Shown here one piece after another: positions 26,375-35,175 of a DNA stretch of 64,000 nt (within the stretch, counting starts at the first letter, position 1; every line of letters starts with the position of its first letter). The DNA comes from AcAMD-5 sp044343935. Its GTDB lineage: Bacteria > Actinomycetota > Actinomycetes > S36-B12 > UBA5976. The notes under the pieces were generated by a model. That model was not told where the DNA came from. It searched no databases and saw nothing but the letters and a program-made list of their open reading frames with translations. Location: contig JBIJDU010000001.1 in the NCBI GenBank assembly GCA_044343935.1, positions 62,001-126,000 of the forward strand, read 5' to 3'. A program made the translations under genes and the position numbers.

Positions 26375-26812
26375 ATGCGAAGTTCAGATGTTTCATTAAC
26401 TGTTATGTTGCCAACTAGTCTGGCTCGTGCGTATGCGGCAATTACAAATTGGGAAGCGCAATCTGATTGGATGATCGGAACTAAAGTTTGGTTATCGCGC
26501 GGTGATGGCAGCAGTGTGGGTTCAGAGATCTCGGCATTCACCGGCATCGGCAAAATTGGCTTTTTAGACACTATGACCGTTACTAAGTTAGCCCCGCCCA
26601 ACTTAGTTGAAGTGCTACACACCGGCAAAGTGCTGCGCGGTGAGGGCCGATTTGAGTTAACTGCGGTCTCGGCAAACCAGACCAGATTTGACTGGTTTGA
26701 GCGGGTGGAAATCCCATTTGGCTATCTGGGGCTGTTGGCTTGGTGGCTGATTCGACCTGGGTTCACCCTGGGCGTCTGGTATTCGCTGCGGAAGTTGGCA
26801 AAAAGCCTCTAA
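26375..26812 (+). CDS. SRPBCC (START-like) family protein
   Basis: A 145-residue protein with the SRPBCC/polyketide-cyclase pattern: VSLTVMLPTSLARAYAAITNWEAQSDWMIG, a glycine-rich strand region (GDGSSVGSEISAFTGIGK), and a C-terminal helix. These proteins bind small hydrophobic ligands in a deep pocket. The mature end is hydrophobic and tryptophan-rich (GLLAWWLIRPGF), consistent with the family's C-terminal helix packing. It follows the LOG gene without a gap; whether they share a pathway is unknown. Confidence 0.78.
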   Translation: MRSSDVSLTVMLPTSLARAYAAITNWEAQSDWMIGTKVWLSRGDGSSVGSEISAFTGIGKIGFLDTMTVTKLAPPNLVEVLHTGKVLRGEGRFELTAVSANQTRFDWFERVEIPFGYLGLLAWWLIRPGFTLGVWYSLRKLAKSL

Positions 26813-26901
26813 CTGGGGACTGGCCGCCTCTGGCAGCGGCGCTTCGGGGATAATAAGCGCCTGGTTCAGCCCAGCGAGGCTGATTCGAGAGAGGTGCACC
26901 G

Positions 26902-27078
26902 ATGGCAGCAATGAAGCCAAGAACTGGCGATGGTCCAATGGAATGCACTAAAGAGGCGCGTCACTACGTGATGCGGATCCCGCTCGAAGGCGGTGGCCGG
27001 TTGGTTGTTGAATTAAATGCAACCGAGGCCCAGGAACTTGGCGAGATCTTGATCGCCGCGATTGTCCCTAAAGCTTAG
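26902..27078 (+). CDS. DUF3117 small protein
   Basis: A 58-residue protein beginning MAAMKPRTGDGPMECTKEAR, the conserved start of DUF3117, followed by HYVMRIPLEGGGRLVVELNA and a C-terminal helix. The family is nearly universal in actinobacteria and its function is unknown. GAGAGAGG seven bases before the ATG and a possible -10 (GATAAT near 26849) support expression as its own transcript. The last 11 bases overlap the O-methyltransferase gene on the other strand. Confidence 0.92.
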   Translation: MAAMKPRTGDGPMECTKEARHYVMRIPLEGGGRLVVELNATEAQELGEILIAAIVPKA

Positions 27079-27700
27079 TTGCGACAACTAGGCCTTGACC
27101 CAGCGGAACTAGTGCTGCGGCGAACTCATCACTTTCGGAAATTAAGTTAACTAATTCAGTTGCTGCGCTATCGCTGCCACCTAACGCACCGTTAACAACT
27201 AGCAATCCACCTGTAGTTAGCAATCGGGCGGCATCTGCCAGCAGCGCTGGGGCATCAAATTGATTGATGTCAACGAACATAAAGTCATAGCCAGCATCAG
27301 TTAACTTTGGTAGCACTTGATTTGCGCGTCCCGATAACAGTCTAAGTCGTGGCGATGTTAGCTCCAGATCCTGCAGCAATTCTTTGGCAGTTTGTTGATA
27401 CTCCGACTCCAGATCAATTGAGGTAATCGTTCCCGCATCAGATAAGCCAAGCGATAACCAACCAGCACTAACCCCAACGCCAGTGCCAACATCAATCACA
27501 TGTGCGGCTGCTGACGCCCGCACCAAGGTGCGCAATAAGTTGCCAACCCCAGCCGAGATTGGGCCCGCACCAAGTTCAGTGCCAACTTCACGGGCATGAG
27601 TTAGCACTGAAGGTTCTGCCGCGAAATTCTCAATTTTTGCTTTCACAGGAATTTCTGAACTACGGAAGAAATCATCTTCCCCGGAGAACCGGTCGGCCAT
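27068..27700 (-). CDS. SAM-dependent O-methyltransferase
   Basis: A 210-residue class I methyltransferase of the catechol-OMT-like family. Motif I is VIDVGTGVGVSAGWL, motif II region ITSIDLESEYQQTAKE, then YDFMFVDINQF. Mycobacterial Rv1220c is the likely counterpart; it lies beside sigE, rseA and htrA, and here too htrA diverges from it. The substrate is unknown. GGAGGG just upstream of the ATG is a strong ribosome site, in contrast to the leaderless neighbours. Confidence 0.9.
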   Translation of the reverse strand: MADRFSGEDDFFRSSEIPVKAKIENFAAEPSVLTHAREVGTELGAGPISAGVGNLLRTLVRASAAAHVIDVGTGVGVSAGWLSLGLSDAGTITSIDLESEYQQTAKELLQDLELTSPRLRLLSGRANQVLPKLTDAGYDFMFVDINQFDAPALLADAARLLTTGGLLVVNGALGGSDSAATELVNLISESDEFAAALVPLGQGLVVATKL

Positions 27701-27779
27701 TTTCCCTCCTCAGGGCGGCTTGAACAGGTGAGTTCTCCCACCTAATGGAAAGATACTCGACTAGGTCAGCGGAGGAAAC

Positions 27780-28913
27780 ATGAGTACTCAATTGCGTTCC
27801 CCTTGGTTGCGCGAAGAGCCAGTGCTGCCCCCTATTTTCCCCAACAATCCAGCACCTAAGGCGCAAACGAGCCGAAGGTTGATTGTGATTGCGCTGCTGG
27901 CTGGCCTGCTCGGCGGCGTGCTAGGAAATGTTGGTGCAGATTTGGTTAGCCGGGTGCCGGGCACCTCAAACACGGTAACGCTCACCACTTTCACCACCGA
28001 TGATCGAGTGTTAGATCAAGGTTCAGTTGCTGCAATTGCCCAAACCGTGCTGCCCACCGTGGTGTCGCTTGAGGTAACTGGATCCCAGAACTCTTCCGGA
28101 TCTGGTTTTGTGATTGATTCCTCTGGCTACATCCTGACTAATAATCACGTGATTGCACCTGCAGCAGGTGGCGGTAATGTGAAAGTTTATTTCCAAGACG
28201 GCTCAAGTTATGACGGTCGCATCGTTGGTCGAAATCCTGGCTTTGATTTAGCGGTAATAAAAGTTGACGCAACCAATTTACCAACTATGCCGCTGGGCGA
28301 CTCAGAGAAAGTAGTAGTTGGTGAACCAGTAATTGCAATTGGCAGCCCACTTGGTTTAAGTGGCACGGTAACCTCTGGCATCATTTCAGCTTTTGATAGA
28401 CCGGTAACCGCAGGTGGATCTGGCGACACTGCTTTTATTAATGCAATTCAAACTGATGCGGCAATTAACCCAGGTAATTCAGGTGGCCCATTAGTTGATG
28501 GTAATGGTTTTGCTATTGGCGTTAATAGCGCAATTGCGACACTTGGTGGATCAACCACTGGATCAATTGGCTTAGGTTTTGCAATTCCAATTAATGCGGC
28601 ACGTCGAATAGCGCAAGAAATTATTCAAACTGGCACCAGTTCCACCCCAATCTTGGGAGTGATGGTGGATTTGAATTATGACGGCCCTGGAGCACGATTA
28701 TCTGAAGTTACCGCAGGCGGACCGGCAGCAACAGCTGGAATTGAAGCGGGTGATTTAGTGCTCGCGATTAATGGTCGCAGCATCTCAGGATCAACTGAGC
28801 TGGTGGTTGCGATTCGAGCAAATGCGCCAGGTGAGACAATTGAACTTAGGATTCAGAAGCAAAATGGCCAGCAGCGCACGGTAAGGGCAACGTTAGCCAG
28901 ACAGGTGGATTAA
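27780..28913 (+). CDS. htrA: HtrA/DegP-type serine protease
   Basis: A membrane-anchored quality-control protease, 377 residues. A proline-rich cytoplasmic start leads to one transmembrane helix (LIVIALLAGLLGGVLGN), then the trypsin-like domain with His in TNNHVI, Asp in FDLAVIKV and Ser in NPGNSGGPL, and one C-terminal PDZ domain. It degrades or refolds misfolded envelope proteins. GGAGGAAAC precedes the ATG. In mycobacteria sigE and rseA precede htrA; they are absent here. tatB starts immediately after its stop. Confidence 0.94.
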   Translation: MSTQLRSPWLREEPVLPPIFPNNPAPKAQTSRRLIVIALLAGLLGGVLGNVGADLVSRVPGTSNTVTLTTFTTDDRVLDQGSVAAIAQTVLPTVVSLEVTGSQNSSGSGFVIDSSGYILTNNHVIAPAAGGGNVKVYFQDGSSYDGRIVGRNPGFDLAVIKVDATNLPTMPLGDSEKVVVGEPVIAIGSPLGLSGTVTSGIISAFDRPVTAGGSGDTAFINAIQTDAAINPGNSGGPLVDGNGFAIGVNSAIATLGGSTTGSIGLGFAIPINAARRIAQEIIQTGTSSTPILGVMVDLNYDGPGARLSEVTAGGPAATAGIEAGDLVLAINGRSISGSTELVVAIRANAPGETIELRIQKQNGQQRTVRATLARQVD

Positions 28914-29171
28914 GTGTTTGATATCGGCTTTGGTGAAATGCTGGCAATTGCGGTGATTAGCTTGCTAGTTATTGGACCAGAGCGATTGCCGCATTATGCT
29001 GCTCGAGCAGCCCGTAGTGCACGTGATTTAAAGCGATATGTTGATCGGGCACGCAATGAAATCAAAGAAGCAGTTAATGTTTCAGACTTGGGTTTAGATG
29101 AAGTTAACGAAATTGCTAAGTTAACTGAACTAGATGATAAAAAAGGTCGTCGCACAGACGACATAACTTAA
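28914..29171 (+). CDS. tatB: Sec-independent translocase component TatB
   Basis: An 85-residue protein with the TatB pattern: short external start MFDIGFGEMLAIAVISLLVIGPERLP, in which the Gly-Pro hinge follows the helix, then a long amphipathic helix and a charged tail. TatB recognises twin-arginine signal peptides together with TatC. The order htrA-tatB-mrp matches mycobacteria. The GTG start directly follows the htrA stop. The end overlaps mrp by four bases. Confidence 0.93.
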   Translation: MFDIGFGEMLAIAVISLLVIGPERLPHYAARAARSARDLKRYVDRARNEIKEAVNVSDLGLDEVNEIAKLTELDDKKGRRTDDIT

Positions 29172-30292
29172 ACTGGCGAAACTGATAGCGACTTGCCAAG
29201 CAGGCCACGCGGGGTGCTCGCTAGTTTCTCCGCAATTGCCATAATCGCCGTGGCGCTAACTGAATTGGGTTCAGCAATCATGATTGGCACACCGCTATCG
29301 CCGGCTTTCCGGACATTGGGATCAATTGGAATTGTGCCGAGCACCGAAATCTCAGTTTGAGTTGCTTGGGATAATTGTTTTGCAAGTTCAGTGCCAGCGC
29401 CCATCCCAAAGACATCAATAACTTCACCACAATGCGGACAAGCAAGACCGCTTAAGTTCTCAATTACACCAACTACGCGCTGATTTAAGTGATGTGCCAG
29501 CACACCGGCGCGCACCGCAACTTCTGCTGCTGCGTCATGACCGCTAGTTACCACAATAACTTCTGAGCTTGGCACTAAATGCGCAGTTGAGATAGCCACA
29601 TCGCCAGTTCCAGGTGGCAGATCAATCAACAAAAAATCTAAATCACCCCACCAGACATCACAGAGAAATTGATCTAACATTTTATGCAGCATGGGTCCGC
29701 GAAACGCAACTGGTTCAGTTACGCCACCGCGCTTAAACGGCAAGGTTGAAATTACTTTGATGCCATAACCTTGTGGTGGCATCATCATTCCTTCCACCAT
29801 AGTTGGTGCACCCAGCGCATTTAGTAATCGTGGAATCGAATGGCCGTAGATATCAGCATCAATTACTCCAACTTGTCGACCAAGTTGAGTAAGTGCAACC
29901 GCTAAGTTTGCCGTCAGACTTGATTTGCCAACGCCACCTTTACCAGATGCGATACCAATAACTTTGGTCATGGAATCTGATCGAGTGAATGGATTTTCTC
30001 GTTCCACGCCACCTTTTAGTTGAGTGCGAAGAGCTGCGCGCTCCGCATCAGTCATCACACTAAAGGTTATGTTGGTGGTTAACGTGTTATCCAAATTAGA
30101 AATTGCGGTGCTAATTCGCTTGCTAATTTCATCTCGCATCGGACAGCCAGCAACGGTTAACTTAATGTCAAGCAGCACTTCGTTGTCCTTTAGCGCAATA
30201 CCGGCGACCATATTCAATTCGGTTAATGGCCGGTGGATCTCTGGATCGTGAACGGTGCTCAGCGCGGCATAGATTTCATCAGTTGTTGGCAT
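29168..30292 (-). CDS. mrp: Mrp/ApbC iron-sulfur cluster carrier ATPase
   Basis: A P-loop ATPase that binds and delivers iron-sulfur clusters. The N-terminal MIP18/DUF59 domain (YAALSTVHDPEIHRPL, KLTVAGCPMRDEI) is followed by the deviant Walker A GKGGVGKSSLTANLA, IDADIYGHSIPRL, and the CPHCGE cluster motif near residue 280. 374 residues. The start has TAAAGT six bases upstream, a leaderless arrangement, and diverges from the HAD gene over 65 bases. Confidence 0.94.
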   Translation of the reverse strand: MPTTDEIYAALSTVHDPEIHRPLTELNMVAGIALKDNEVLLDIKLTVAGCPMRDEISKRISTAISNLDNTLTTNITFSVMTDAERAALRTQLKGGVERENPFTRSDSMTKVIGIASGKGGVGKSSLTANLAVALTQLGRQVGVIDADIYGHSIPRLLNALGAPTMVEGMMMPPQGYGIKVISTLPFKRGGVTEPVAFRGPMLHKMLDQFLCDVWWGDLDFLLIDLPPGTGDVAISTAHLVPSSEVIVVTSGHDAAAEVAVRAGVLAHHLNQRVVGVIENLSGLACPHCGEVIDVFGMGAGTELAKQLSQATQTEISVLGTIPIDPNVRKAGDSGVPIMIAEPNSVSATAIMAIAEKLASTPRGLLGKSLSVSPV

Positions 30293-30357
30293 GGCGAAAC
30301 TTTAGAGGAGTTGGCTAAATCTGCACCAAATGGGCAAACTGTCCCTAGGCTGGCGCA
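30293..30357. promoter_or_regulatory. Divergent leaderless promoters, mrp and HAD gene
   Basis: TAAAGT (30299-30304, bottom strand) for mrp and TAGGCT (30346-30351) for the HAD gene, each six bases from the start codon. Confidence 0.7.
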
Positions 30358-31005
30358 ATGGCTGATATCGAATGTTTGATTGTGGATTGGGGCGGTGTGC
30401 TGACCCAACCAGTTGACCATGCAGTTTCGGCTTGGATGAAAGCCGATGGGATTGATGATCGGATTTTTGAGAAAGTCATGGGAAGTTGGCTTGGTCCTAC
30501 TGGTGCCATGGAAGCACATTTAAATCCAGTTCATGCGCTAGAGCGTGGTGAATTAGAGGTGCCTCATTTTGAAGAGCGGTTGGCGCAAGAATTAACTAAG
30601 TATGCCCATCATGAAATTAATCATGCTGGTTTGTTGCAGCGGATGTTTGATCATTTCACGCAGGCCGATGATATGCGTGGCTTGGTTTATCGAGTAAGAC
30701 AACTTGGTTATAAAACTGCGCTGCTATCTAATTCGTGGGGGAATGAATATCCTCGATCTGGCTGGGATGAGATGTTTGATGCGGTTGTTATCTCTGGTGA
30801 AGTGGGTATGCGAAAACCAGAGCGGCGAATTTATGAATTCACGTTAGAACAAGTTGGCATCAGTGCGCCAGCTGCAGTATTTGTTGATGACATCAAGCAC
30901 AACATCACCGCCGCTGTTGAGGTTGGCATGATGGGAATTCATCATAAAACATATGCTGAGACAAAACTGGAACTGAGCGCAATCTTGGCGCAAGACCTAA
31001 ATTAG
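30358..31005 (+). CDS. HAD-superfamily hydrolase
   Basis: A 215-residue phosphatase-like protein. Motif I is LIVDWGGVLTQPV, with the second Asp position replaced by Gly, as in the epoxide-hydrolase/HAD subfamily IA branch. TALLSNSWGNEY gives motif II, RKPERRIYE motif III and AVFVDDIKHNITAA motif IV. The substrate is not predictable. The loss of the usual DxD second aspartate raises the question whether it acts as a classical phosphatase. Leaderless ATG with TAGGCT. Confidence 0.82.
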   Translation: MADIECLIVDWGGVLTQPVDHAVSAWMKADGIDDRIFEKVMGSWLGPTGAMEAHLNPVHALERGELEVPHFEERLAQELTKYAHHEINHAGLLQRMFDHFTQADDMRGLVYRVRQLGYKTALLSNSWGNEYPRSGWDEMFDAVVISGEVGMRKPERRIYEFTLEQVGISAPAAVFVDDIKHNITAAVEVGMMGIHHKTYAETKLELSAILAQDLN

Positions 31006-31189
31006 TAATCACCCAATCTGATTAGTTAATCAAGTTATCTGGCAGAACTGGCACCCTGAGGAAAGGTTGCTAGTTGCTAACAAAGGAAATTTGGTCTGGT
31101 TTGCGCCGCCTGAACTTAGGTAGTTCGGCGCGACTTGCGCAGGTGGTGGGATAACTAGTGGAACTGGCAAAATCGCCTACCCTGACGCC
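31006..31189. other. 184-base intergenic region before prfB
   Basis: No gene seen. It holds an imperfect hairpin near 31103-31132 (GCGCC ... GAAC, loop TTAGGTA, GTTC-GGCGC, with four bulged bases), which could be a terminator or a small RNA element. The prfB -10 box TACCCT lies at 31178-31183, six bases before the ATG. Confidence 0.45.
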
Positions 31190-32299
31190 ATGGAGAACGA
31201 TGAAATAACTGCTGCCTTAACGGAATTGGCCGAGAAACTAAGCGGAATCGAGCAGGTGACAGATTTAGTCAAACTGAATCAGCAATTGCAGGAGCTAGAA
31301 ACTGCTGCAACAGATCCAAACCTGTGGAATGACCAAAGCCGAGCCCAACAAGTCACTAGCAAATTAGCGGCGGTGAGAAATGAGATTACCGCAGTTTCAA
31401 CTTTGCGTAATCGCATAGATGATCTACAAACCCTTTTTGAGTTAGCTACTGCTGAATCCGATGCTGCCGCGATAGCGGAAGTAGTTTCTGAGCTGAGCAA
31501 AGTAAAAACTGAGCTAGATCTACTTGAAGTTAAGACACTACTTTCTGGCGAATATGACTCTCGAGAAGCGTTAGTAACACTTCGATCTGAAGCTGGTGGT
31601 GTTGACGCTGCCGATTGGACAGAAATGTTAATGCGCATGTATTTACGATATTGCGAGCGAAAAGGTTGGAAAACTGAAGTTTATGAGACTTCATATGCTG
31701 AAGAAGCTGGTATTAAGTCAACTACATTTGCAGTGAAAGCACCTTATGCCTATGGCATGCTATCGGTAGAGCAAGGAACACATCGGTTGGTTCGTATTTC
31801 ACCATTTGATTCGCAGGCAAGGCGCCATACTTCTTTCGCTGGCGTTGAAGTGGTACCAGTTGTGGAACAATCAGACGCAATTGTTATTCCTGAAGATGAA
31901 ATTAGGGTCGATGTTTATCGCTCATCTGGACCAGGTGGCCAAGGTGTGAACACCACTGATTCAGCAGTGCGACTCACGCACATACCAACAGGAATTGTGG
32001 TTGCATGCCAAAACGAGCGATCGCAATTACAGAACAAAGCAACTGCTATGGCTGTTCTTAGTTCTAAGCTGTTAGAACGCAAACGCCAAGAAGAACAGGC
32101 CAAAATCGATGCCCTTCGAGGTGAAAGCGCAGGTTCTTGGGGTAATCAAATGCGCTCATATGTGCTCGCGCCTTACCAGATGGTTAAAGATTTACGCACT
32201 AACATGGAAACTGGTAATCCAGCGGCCGTATTAGATGGCGATTTAGACGACTTCATCAATAGCGGTATTCGCTGGCGTAAAAATAGAGGAGCAGAGTGA
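31190..32299 (+). CDS. prfB: Peptide chain release factor 2
   Basis: Terminates translation at UGA and UAA. The codon-recognition SPF motif (RISPFDSQARRHTS) and the catalytic GGQ loop (RSSGPGGQGVNTTDSAVR) are intact. 369 residues. I looked for the programmed +1 frameshift common in this gene and found one continuous frame instead. The ATG has TACCCT six bases upstream. It heads prfB-ftsE-ftsX-M23, linked by overlapping start and stop codons, as in mycobacteria. Confidence 0.96.
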   Translation: MENDEITAALTELAEKLSGIEQVTDLVKLNQQLQELETAATDPNLWNDQSRAQQVTSKLAAVRNEITAVSTLRNRIDDLQTLFELATAESDAAAIAEVVSELSKVKTELDLLEVKTLLSGEYDSREALVTLRSEAGGVDAADWTEMLMRMYLRYCERKGWKTEVYETSYAEEAGIKSTTFAVKAPYAYGMLSVEQGTHRLVRISPFDSQARRHTSFAGVEVVPVVEQSDAIVIPEDEIRVDVYRSSGPGGQGVNTTDSAVRLTHIPTGIVVACQNERSQLQNKATAMAVLSSKLLERKRQEEQAKIDALRGESAGSWGNQMRSYVLAPYQMVKDLRTNMETGNPAAVLDGDLDDFINSGIRWRKNRGAE

Positions 32300-32988
32300 T
32301 TAGATTTGAAGCGGTAACTAAGCACTACCGAAAAGATCTACCTGCCGCCTTAACCAACATAGACCTATTGATTGAGCCAGGCGAATTCATTTTCCTGATT
32401 GGGCCCTCTGGTTCTGGAAAATCTACTTTTCTCTCCCTAGTGTTGCGGGAATACAAGCCCTCTACTGGATCGATCACGGTAGATGGGATGCAGTTAGAGA
32501 AATTACCTGATCGATCAGTACCGAAGCTTCGCCGAAAAATTGGGGTGGTGTTTCAAGATTTTCGGTTGCTAAGCAATCGAACCGTGAAGCAGAATGTTGG
32601 ATTTGCGTTGGATGTAATTGGAGTGCCAAGAAAAGAACAGCGCGAAAAAATTGAACAAATCCTTGCCACAGTTGGCTTGAATGAATTAGCCGATAGATTT
32701 CCGCATCAGTTAAGTGGTGGTGAGCAGCAACGAGTTGCAATTGCGCGAGCTTGTGTCAATCAGCCAACGGTATTGATTGCTGATGAACCAACTGGAAATT
32801 TAGACCCAGAAACATCAGCGGAGATCATGCGCACCTTGGATCAAATAAATCGCTTTGGTACGACAGTTATTGTGGCCACGCACGATGCTGCAATTGTTGA
32901 TGGCATGCGTCGACGAGTCATTGAGCTAGCTAAAGGCGAAGTAATTCGAGACCAAGAGCGCGGCGTTTATGGTCTAGGTGACTACTGA
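32296..32988 (+). CDS. ftsE: Cell division ATP-binding protein FtsE
   Basis: The ATPase of the FtsEX complex, 230 residues. Walker A is GPSGSGKSTFLS, Q-loop VVFQDFRLL, signature LSGGEQQRVAIARA, Walker B VLIADEPTGNLDP and H-loop ATHDAA. FtsEX does not transport; it passes ATP hydrolysis across the membrane to switch on a cell-wall hydrolase. The GTG start overlaps prfB by four bases and its stop shares a base with the ftsX start. Confidence 0.95.
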   Translation: MIRFEAVTKHYRKDLPAALTNIDLLIEPGEFIFLIGPSGSGKSTFLSLVLREYKPSTGSITVDGMQLEKLPDRSVPKLRRKIGVVFQDFRLLSNRTVKQNVGFALDVIGVPRKEQREKIEQILATVGLNELADRFPHQLSGGEQQRVAIARACVNQPTVLIADEPTGNLDPETSAEIMRTLDQINRFGTTVIVATHDAAIVDGMRRRVIELAKGEVIRDQERGVYGLGDY

Positions 32989-33896
32989 TGAATATTCGAT
33001 TCCTATTAGCTGAAGTTGGCACTGGGCTGCGCCGAACATTTACCTTGACTCTGGCAATTATTGTGACCTCAACAATTGCGCTAACTATGCTGGCGCTTTC
33101 ACTCATGGTGCGCTCGCAAGTAGAGATAACCGAGCAGACACTTTATGAACGAGTTGAGATAACCTTATTTTTGTGCGGTGACATAAGTCCACTGAGTTTG
33201 TGTCCGGGTGGTCGAATTTCTGAGGTGGAACAAAACCAAATCGAGCAGCGCTTGAATGCGTTAAAGCCGTTGGTGACTGAAGTGAGATTTGAAAATCAAG
33301 CCGATGCCTATGCACGATTTTTAGAGCAATTTGCAGGCAGTGCGGTTGCGGCAGAAGCGACTTTAGATCAGATGCCCGAATCGTTTCGGGTTAGCATGTC
33401 TGATCCAGAGCAATATCAATCAGTGGTATCAAAGATTGAAAATCTACCTGGCGTGGAATATGTACAAGATCAGCAAGCAGTGTTGGACTCATTGTTCGTT
33501 TCGCTTGGCTATCTGCAAATTGGTGCAATTGCAATCGCAGCTTTGATGCTGCTAGTTGTGATGGTTCTAACAATTAATACGATGCGCATTGCAGCTTTTA
33601 GTCGCCGCGAAGAAATTGGCATTATGCGCCTAGTTGGCGCATCCAAGAGCGCAATCAGATTACCGTTTGTGATGGAGGCAGTAATCGCAGCCGGAGTCGG
33701 CGCACTGTTTGCGTTAGGACTTATTGCTGCTGCGCAATATTGGGTAATCGATGGCCTATTAGTTACCACTATTGAATTTCTTGACTTTGTAACTTGGCAA
33801 GAAACTTTAATTTCAATGGGAATTAGCGCGGCAATTGGACTAGTTCTCACAATCTTGGTGGCTACAGTTTCAATTCGTCGCTACCTGAAGGTCTAA
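32988..33896 (+). CDS. ftsX: Cell division protein FtsX
   Basis: The membrane partner of FtsE, 302 residues with four transmembrane helices. The large external loop between helices 1 and 2 follows the FtsX fold (FENQADAYARFLEQF, MPESFRVSM). A cysteine pair in FLCGDISPLSLCPGG is characteristic of the actinobacterial ECD and could form a disulfide. The final three helices end in VATVSIRRYLKV. Start and stop overlap with its neighbours (ATGA at the M23 gene), so ftsE, ftsX and the hydrolase are translated together. Confidence 0.95.
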   Translation: MNIRFLLAEVGTGLRRTFTLTLAIIVTSTIALTMLALSLMVRSQVEITEQTLYERVEITLFLCGDISPLSLCPGGRISEVEQNQIEQRLNALKPLVTEVRFENQADAYARFLEQFAGSAVAAEATLDQMPESFRVSMSDPEQYQSVVSKIENLPGVEYVQDQQAVLDSLFVSLGYLQIGAIAIAALMLLVVMVLTINTMRIAAFSRREEIGIMRLVGASKSAIRLPFVMEAVIAAGVGALFALGLIAAAQYWVIDGLLVTTIEFLDFVTWQETLISMGISAAIGLVLTILVATVSIRRYLKV

Positions 33897-35119
33897 TGAA
33901 TCGATTCTGGCTAACTCGAAGCGTGGGCTTCACGCTAGTTATGAGTATGTTGTTTACCGGTTTTGCGCTTCCTAGTTTTGGTAATACTCTTGACGATAAA
34001 TTAGAAGATATCAAAGGCCAAGTAAAAGAGTTAGAAGATGAGTTACTAGCGGCTAGCAAAGTAGTGCAACGAGCAACTGCAGAACTTCGAAAAATTGAAG
34101 CACTAATTCCTGCTGCACAAAGACGATTACAAACTGCGCAAGGAAATTTAAAAGTGGCATTTCGTCGCGAGTCTGCTGCGGAAGCTGAGATCAAAAAGAT
34201 TAATCGAGCGCAAGTGGTAGTACGCGTTCGAATTGCAAAAGCAGAAGCGCGAGTTCGCGAACTTCAGTTACAGGTCGGTCAAATTGCCAGACGACTTTAT
34301 CAAGAAGGTCCGCTAGCGATAATAGGAATTTTGTTTCAAGCAGACTCACTAGGTGAATTCACCGGCAGATTGGGTGCTGCCCAAGCACTGGCACGAGCTC
34401 GAGGTGCTTCAGTTGATGAATTAGAAATTGTTCGAGCAGGCTTGTTGGAAGATAAGAAAGAGTTAGAACGGCTTTTTGAACTTGCTCGAATTCAAGAAGA
34501 AAAAGCAGCGGCAGCCAGGCGTGAGGCAGAAGCTGCTCGAGCTGAGGCGAAAGCCGCGCGAGACGAGTTAGCAAAACTGCAAGCGCAGCGAAAAGCAGCA
34601 GTGCTGAAAGCACAAAAGCAACGCGCTGCAGTTAAGCGCGAGTACGACAAAATTGTGGCAGAGCAACGTCGAATTCAAGCTTTGATTCGTGGTGAGAGTA
34701 ATCCAGGTGTATTTGCTGGCACCTTAGTTTGGCCAACCGCCGGACGAATTTCGGCTTATCCTGGACCAAGAAGACATCCCGTTTATGGCTATCGCTCTTG
34801 CCACACTGGCTTAGACATTGCAGCCCCAACTGGAACTCCGATCAAGGCTGCCGCTGCCGGTCGAGTGGTGACTGCGCGATCCACTGTTTATGGCTTGTAT
34901 GCCGTGGTTTACCACGGCTCAGATGTGGCCACGATGTATGCCCATATGACGCGCTTTGCTGTTACCGCAGGTCAAGTGCGGCAGGGACAAATCATTGGTT
35001 ACGTCGGGTCAACTGGCTATAGCACTGGCCCGCATCTGCACTTTGAAGTTCGACTAAAAGGCCGGCCCTATCACCCAATGGGTTGGTTTGGTTGGGCTAA
35101 GAAACCAATTACATGTTGA
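33896..35119 (+). CDS. M23 peptidoglycan hydrolase with coiled coil (EnvC-like FtsEX partner)
   Basis: A 407-residue exported protein. A signal peptide (to about residue 30) is followed by a long coiled coil (about 30-270, rich in Glu, Arg and Ala) and a C-terminal LytM/M23 domain. Zinc ligands are in CHTGLDIAAPTG (HxxxD) and GPHLHFEVR (HxH). The active site is complete, so unlike E. coli EnvC it should cut cross-links itself. Coiled coil plus placement after ftsEX argue that FtsX controls it through this arm. Confidence 0.9.
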   Translation: MNRFWLTRSVGFTLVMSMLFTGFALPSFGNTLDDKLEDIKGQVKELEDELLAASKVVQRATAELRKIEALIPAAQRRLQTAQGNLKVAFRRESAAEAEIKKINRAQVVVRVRIAKAEARVRELQLQVGQIARRLYQEGPLAIIGILFQADSLGEFTGRLGAAQALARARGASVDELEIVRAGLLEDKKELERLFELARIQEEKAAAARREAEAARAEAKAARDELAKLQAQRKAAVLKAQKQRAAVKREYDKIVAEQRRIQALIRGESNPGVFAGTLVWPTAGRISAYPGPRRHPVYGYRSCHTGLDIAAPTGTPIKAAAAGRVVTARSTVYGLYAVVYHGSDVATMYAHMTRFAVTAGQVRQGQIIGYVGSTGYSTGPHLHFEVRLKGRPYHPMGWFGWAKKPITC

Positions 35120-35162
35120 CCCGCTTGGGCTAACTCTAGGAATCTTGACCCACTAGCCCGCC

Positions 35163-35175
35163 TAGACTTACCAAC
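35163..35175 (+). promoter_or_regulatory. Leaderless promoter of the S41 protease gene
   Basis: TAGACT (35163-35168), seven bases, then the ATG at 35176. Confidence 0.65.

Noticed and set aside
31190..32299. Programmed frameshift in prfB
   Set aside because: The reading frame is continuous from the leaderless ATG to the stop, with no early UGA.
33896..35119. Inactive EnvC-like activator
   Set aside because: Both zinc-binding motifs are complete, so an active M23 hydrolase is more likely.
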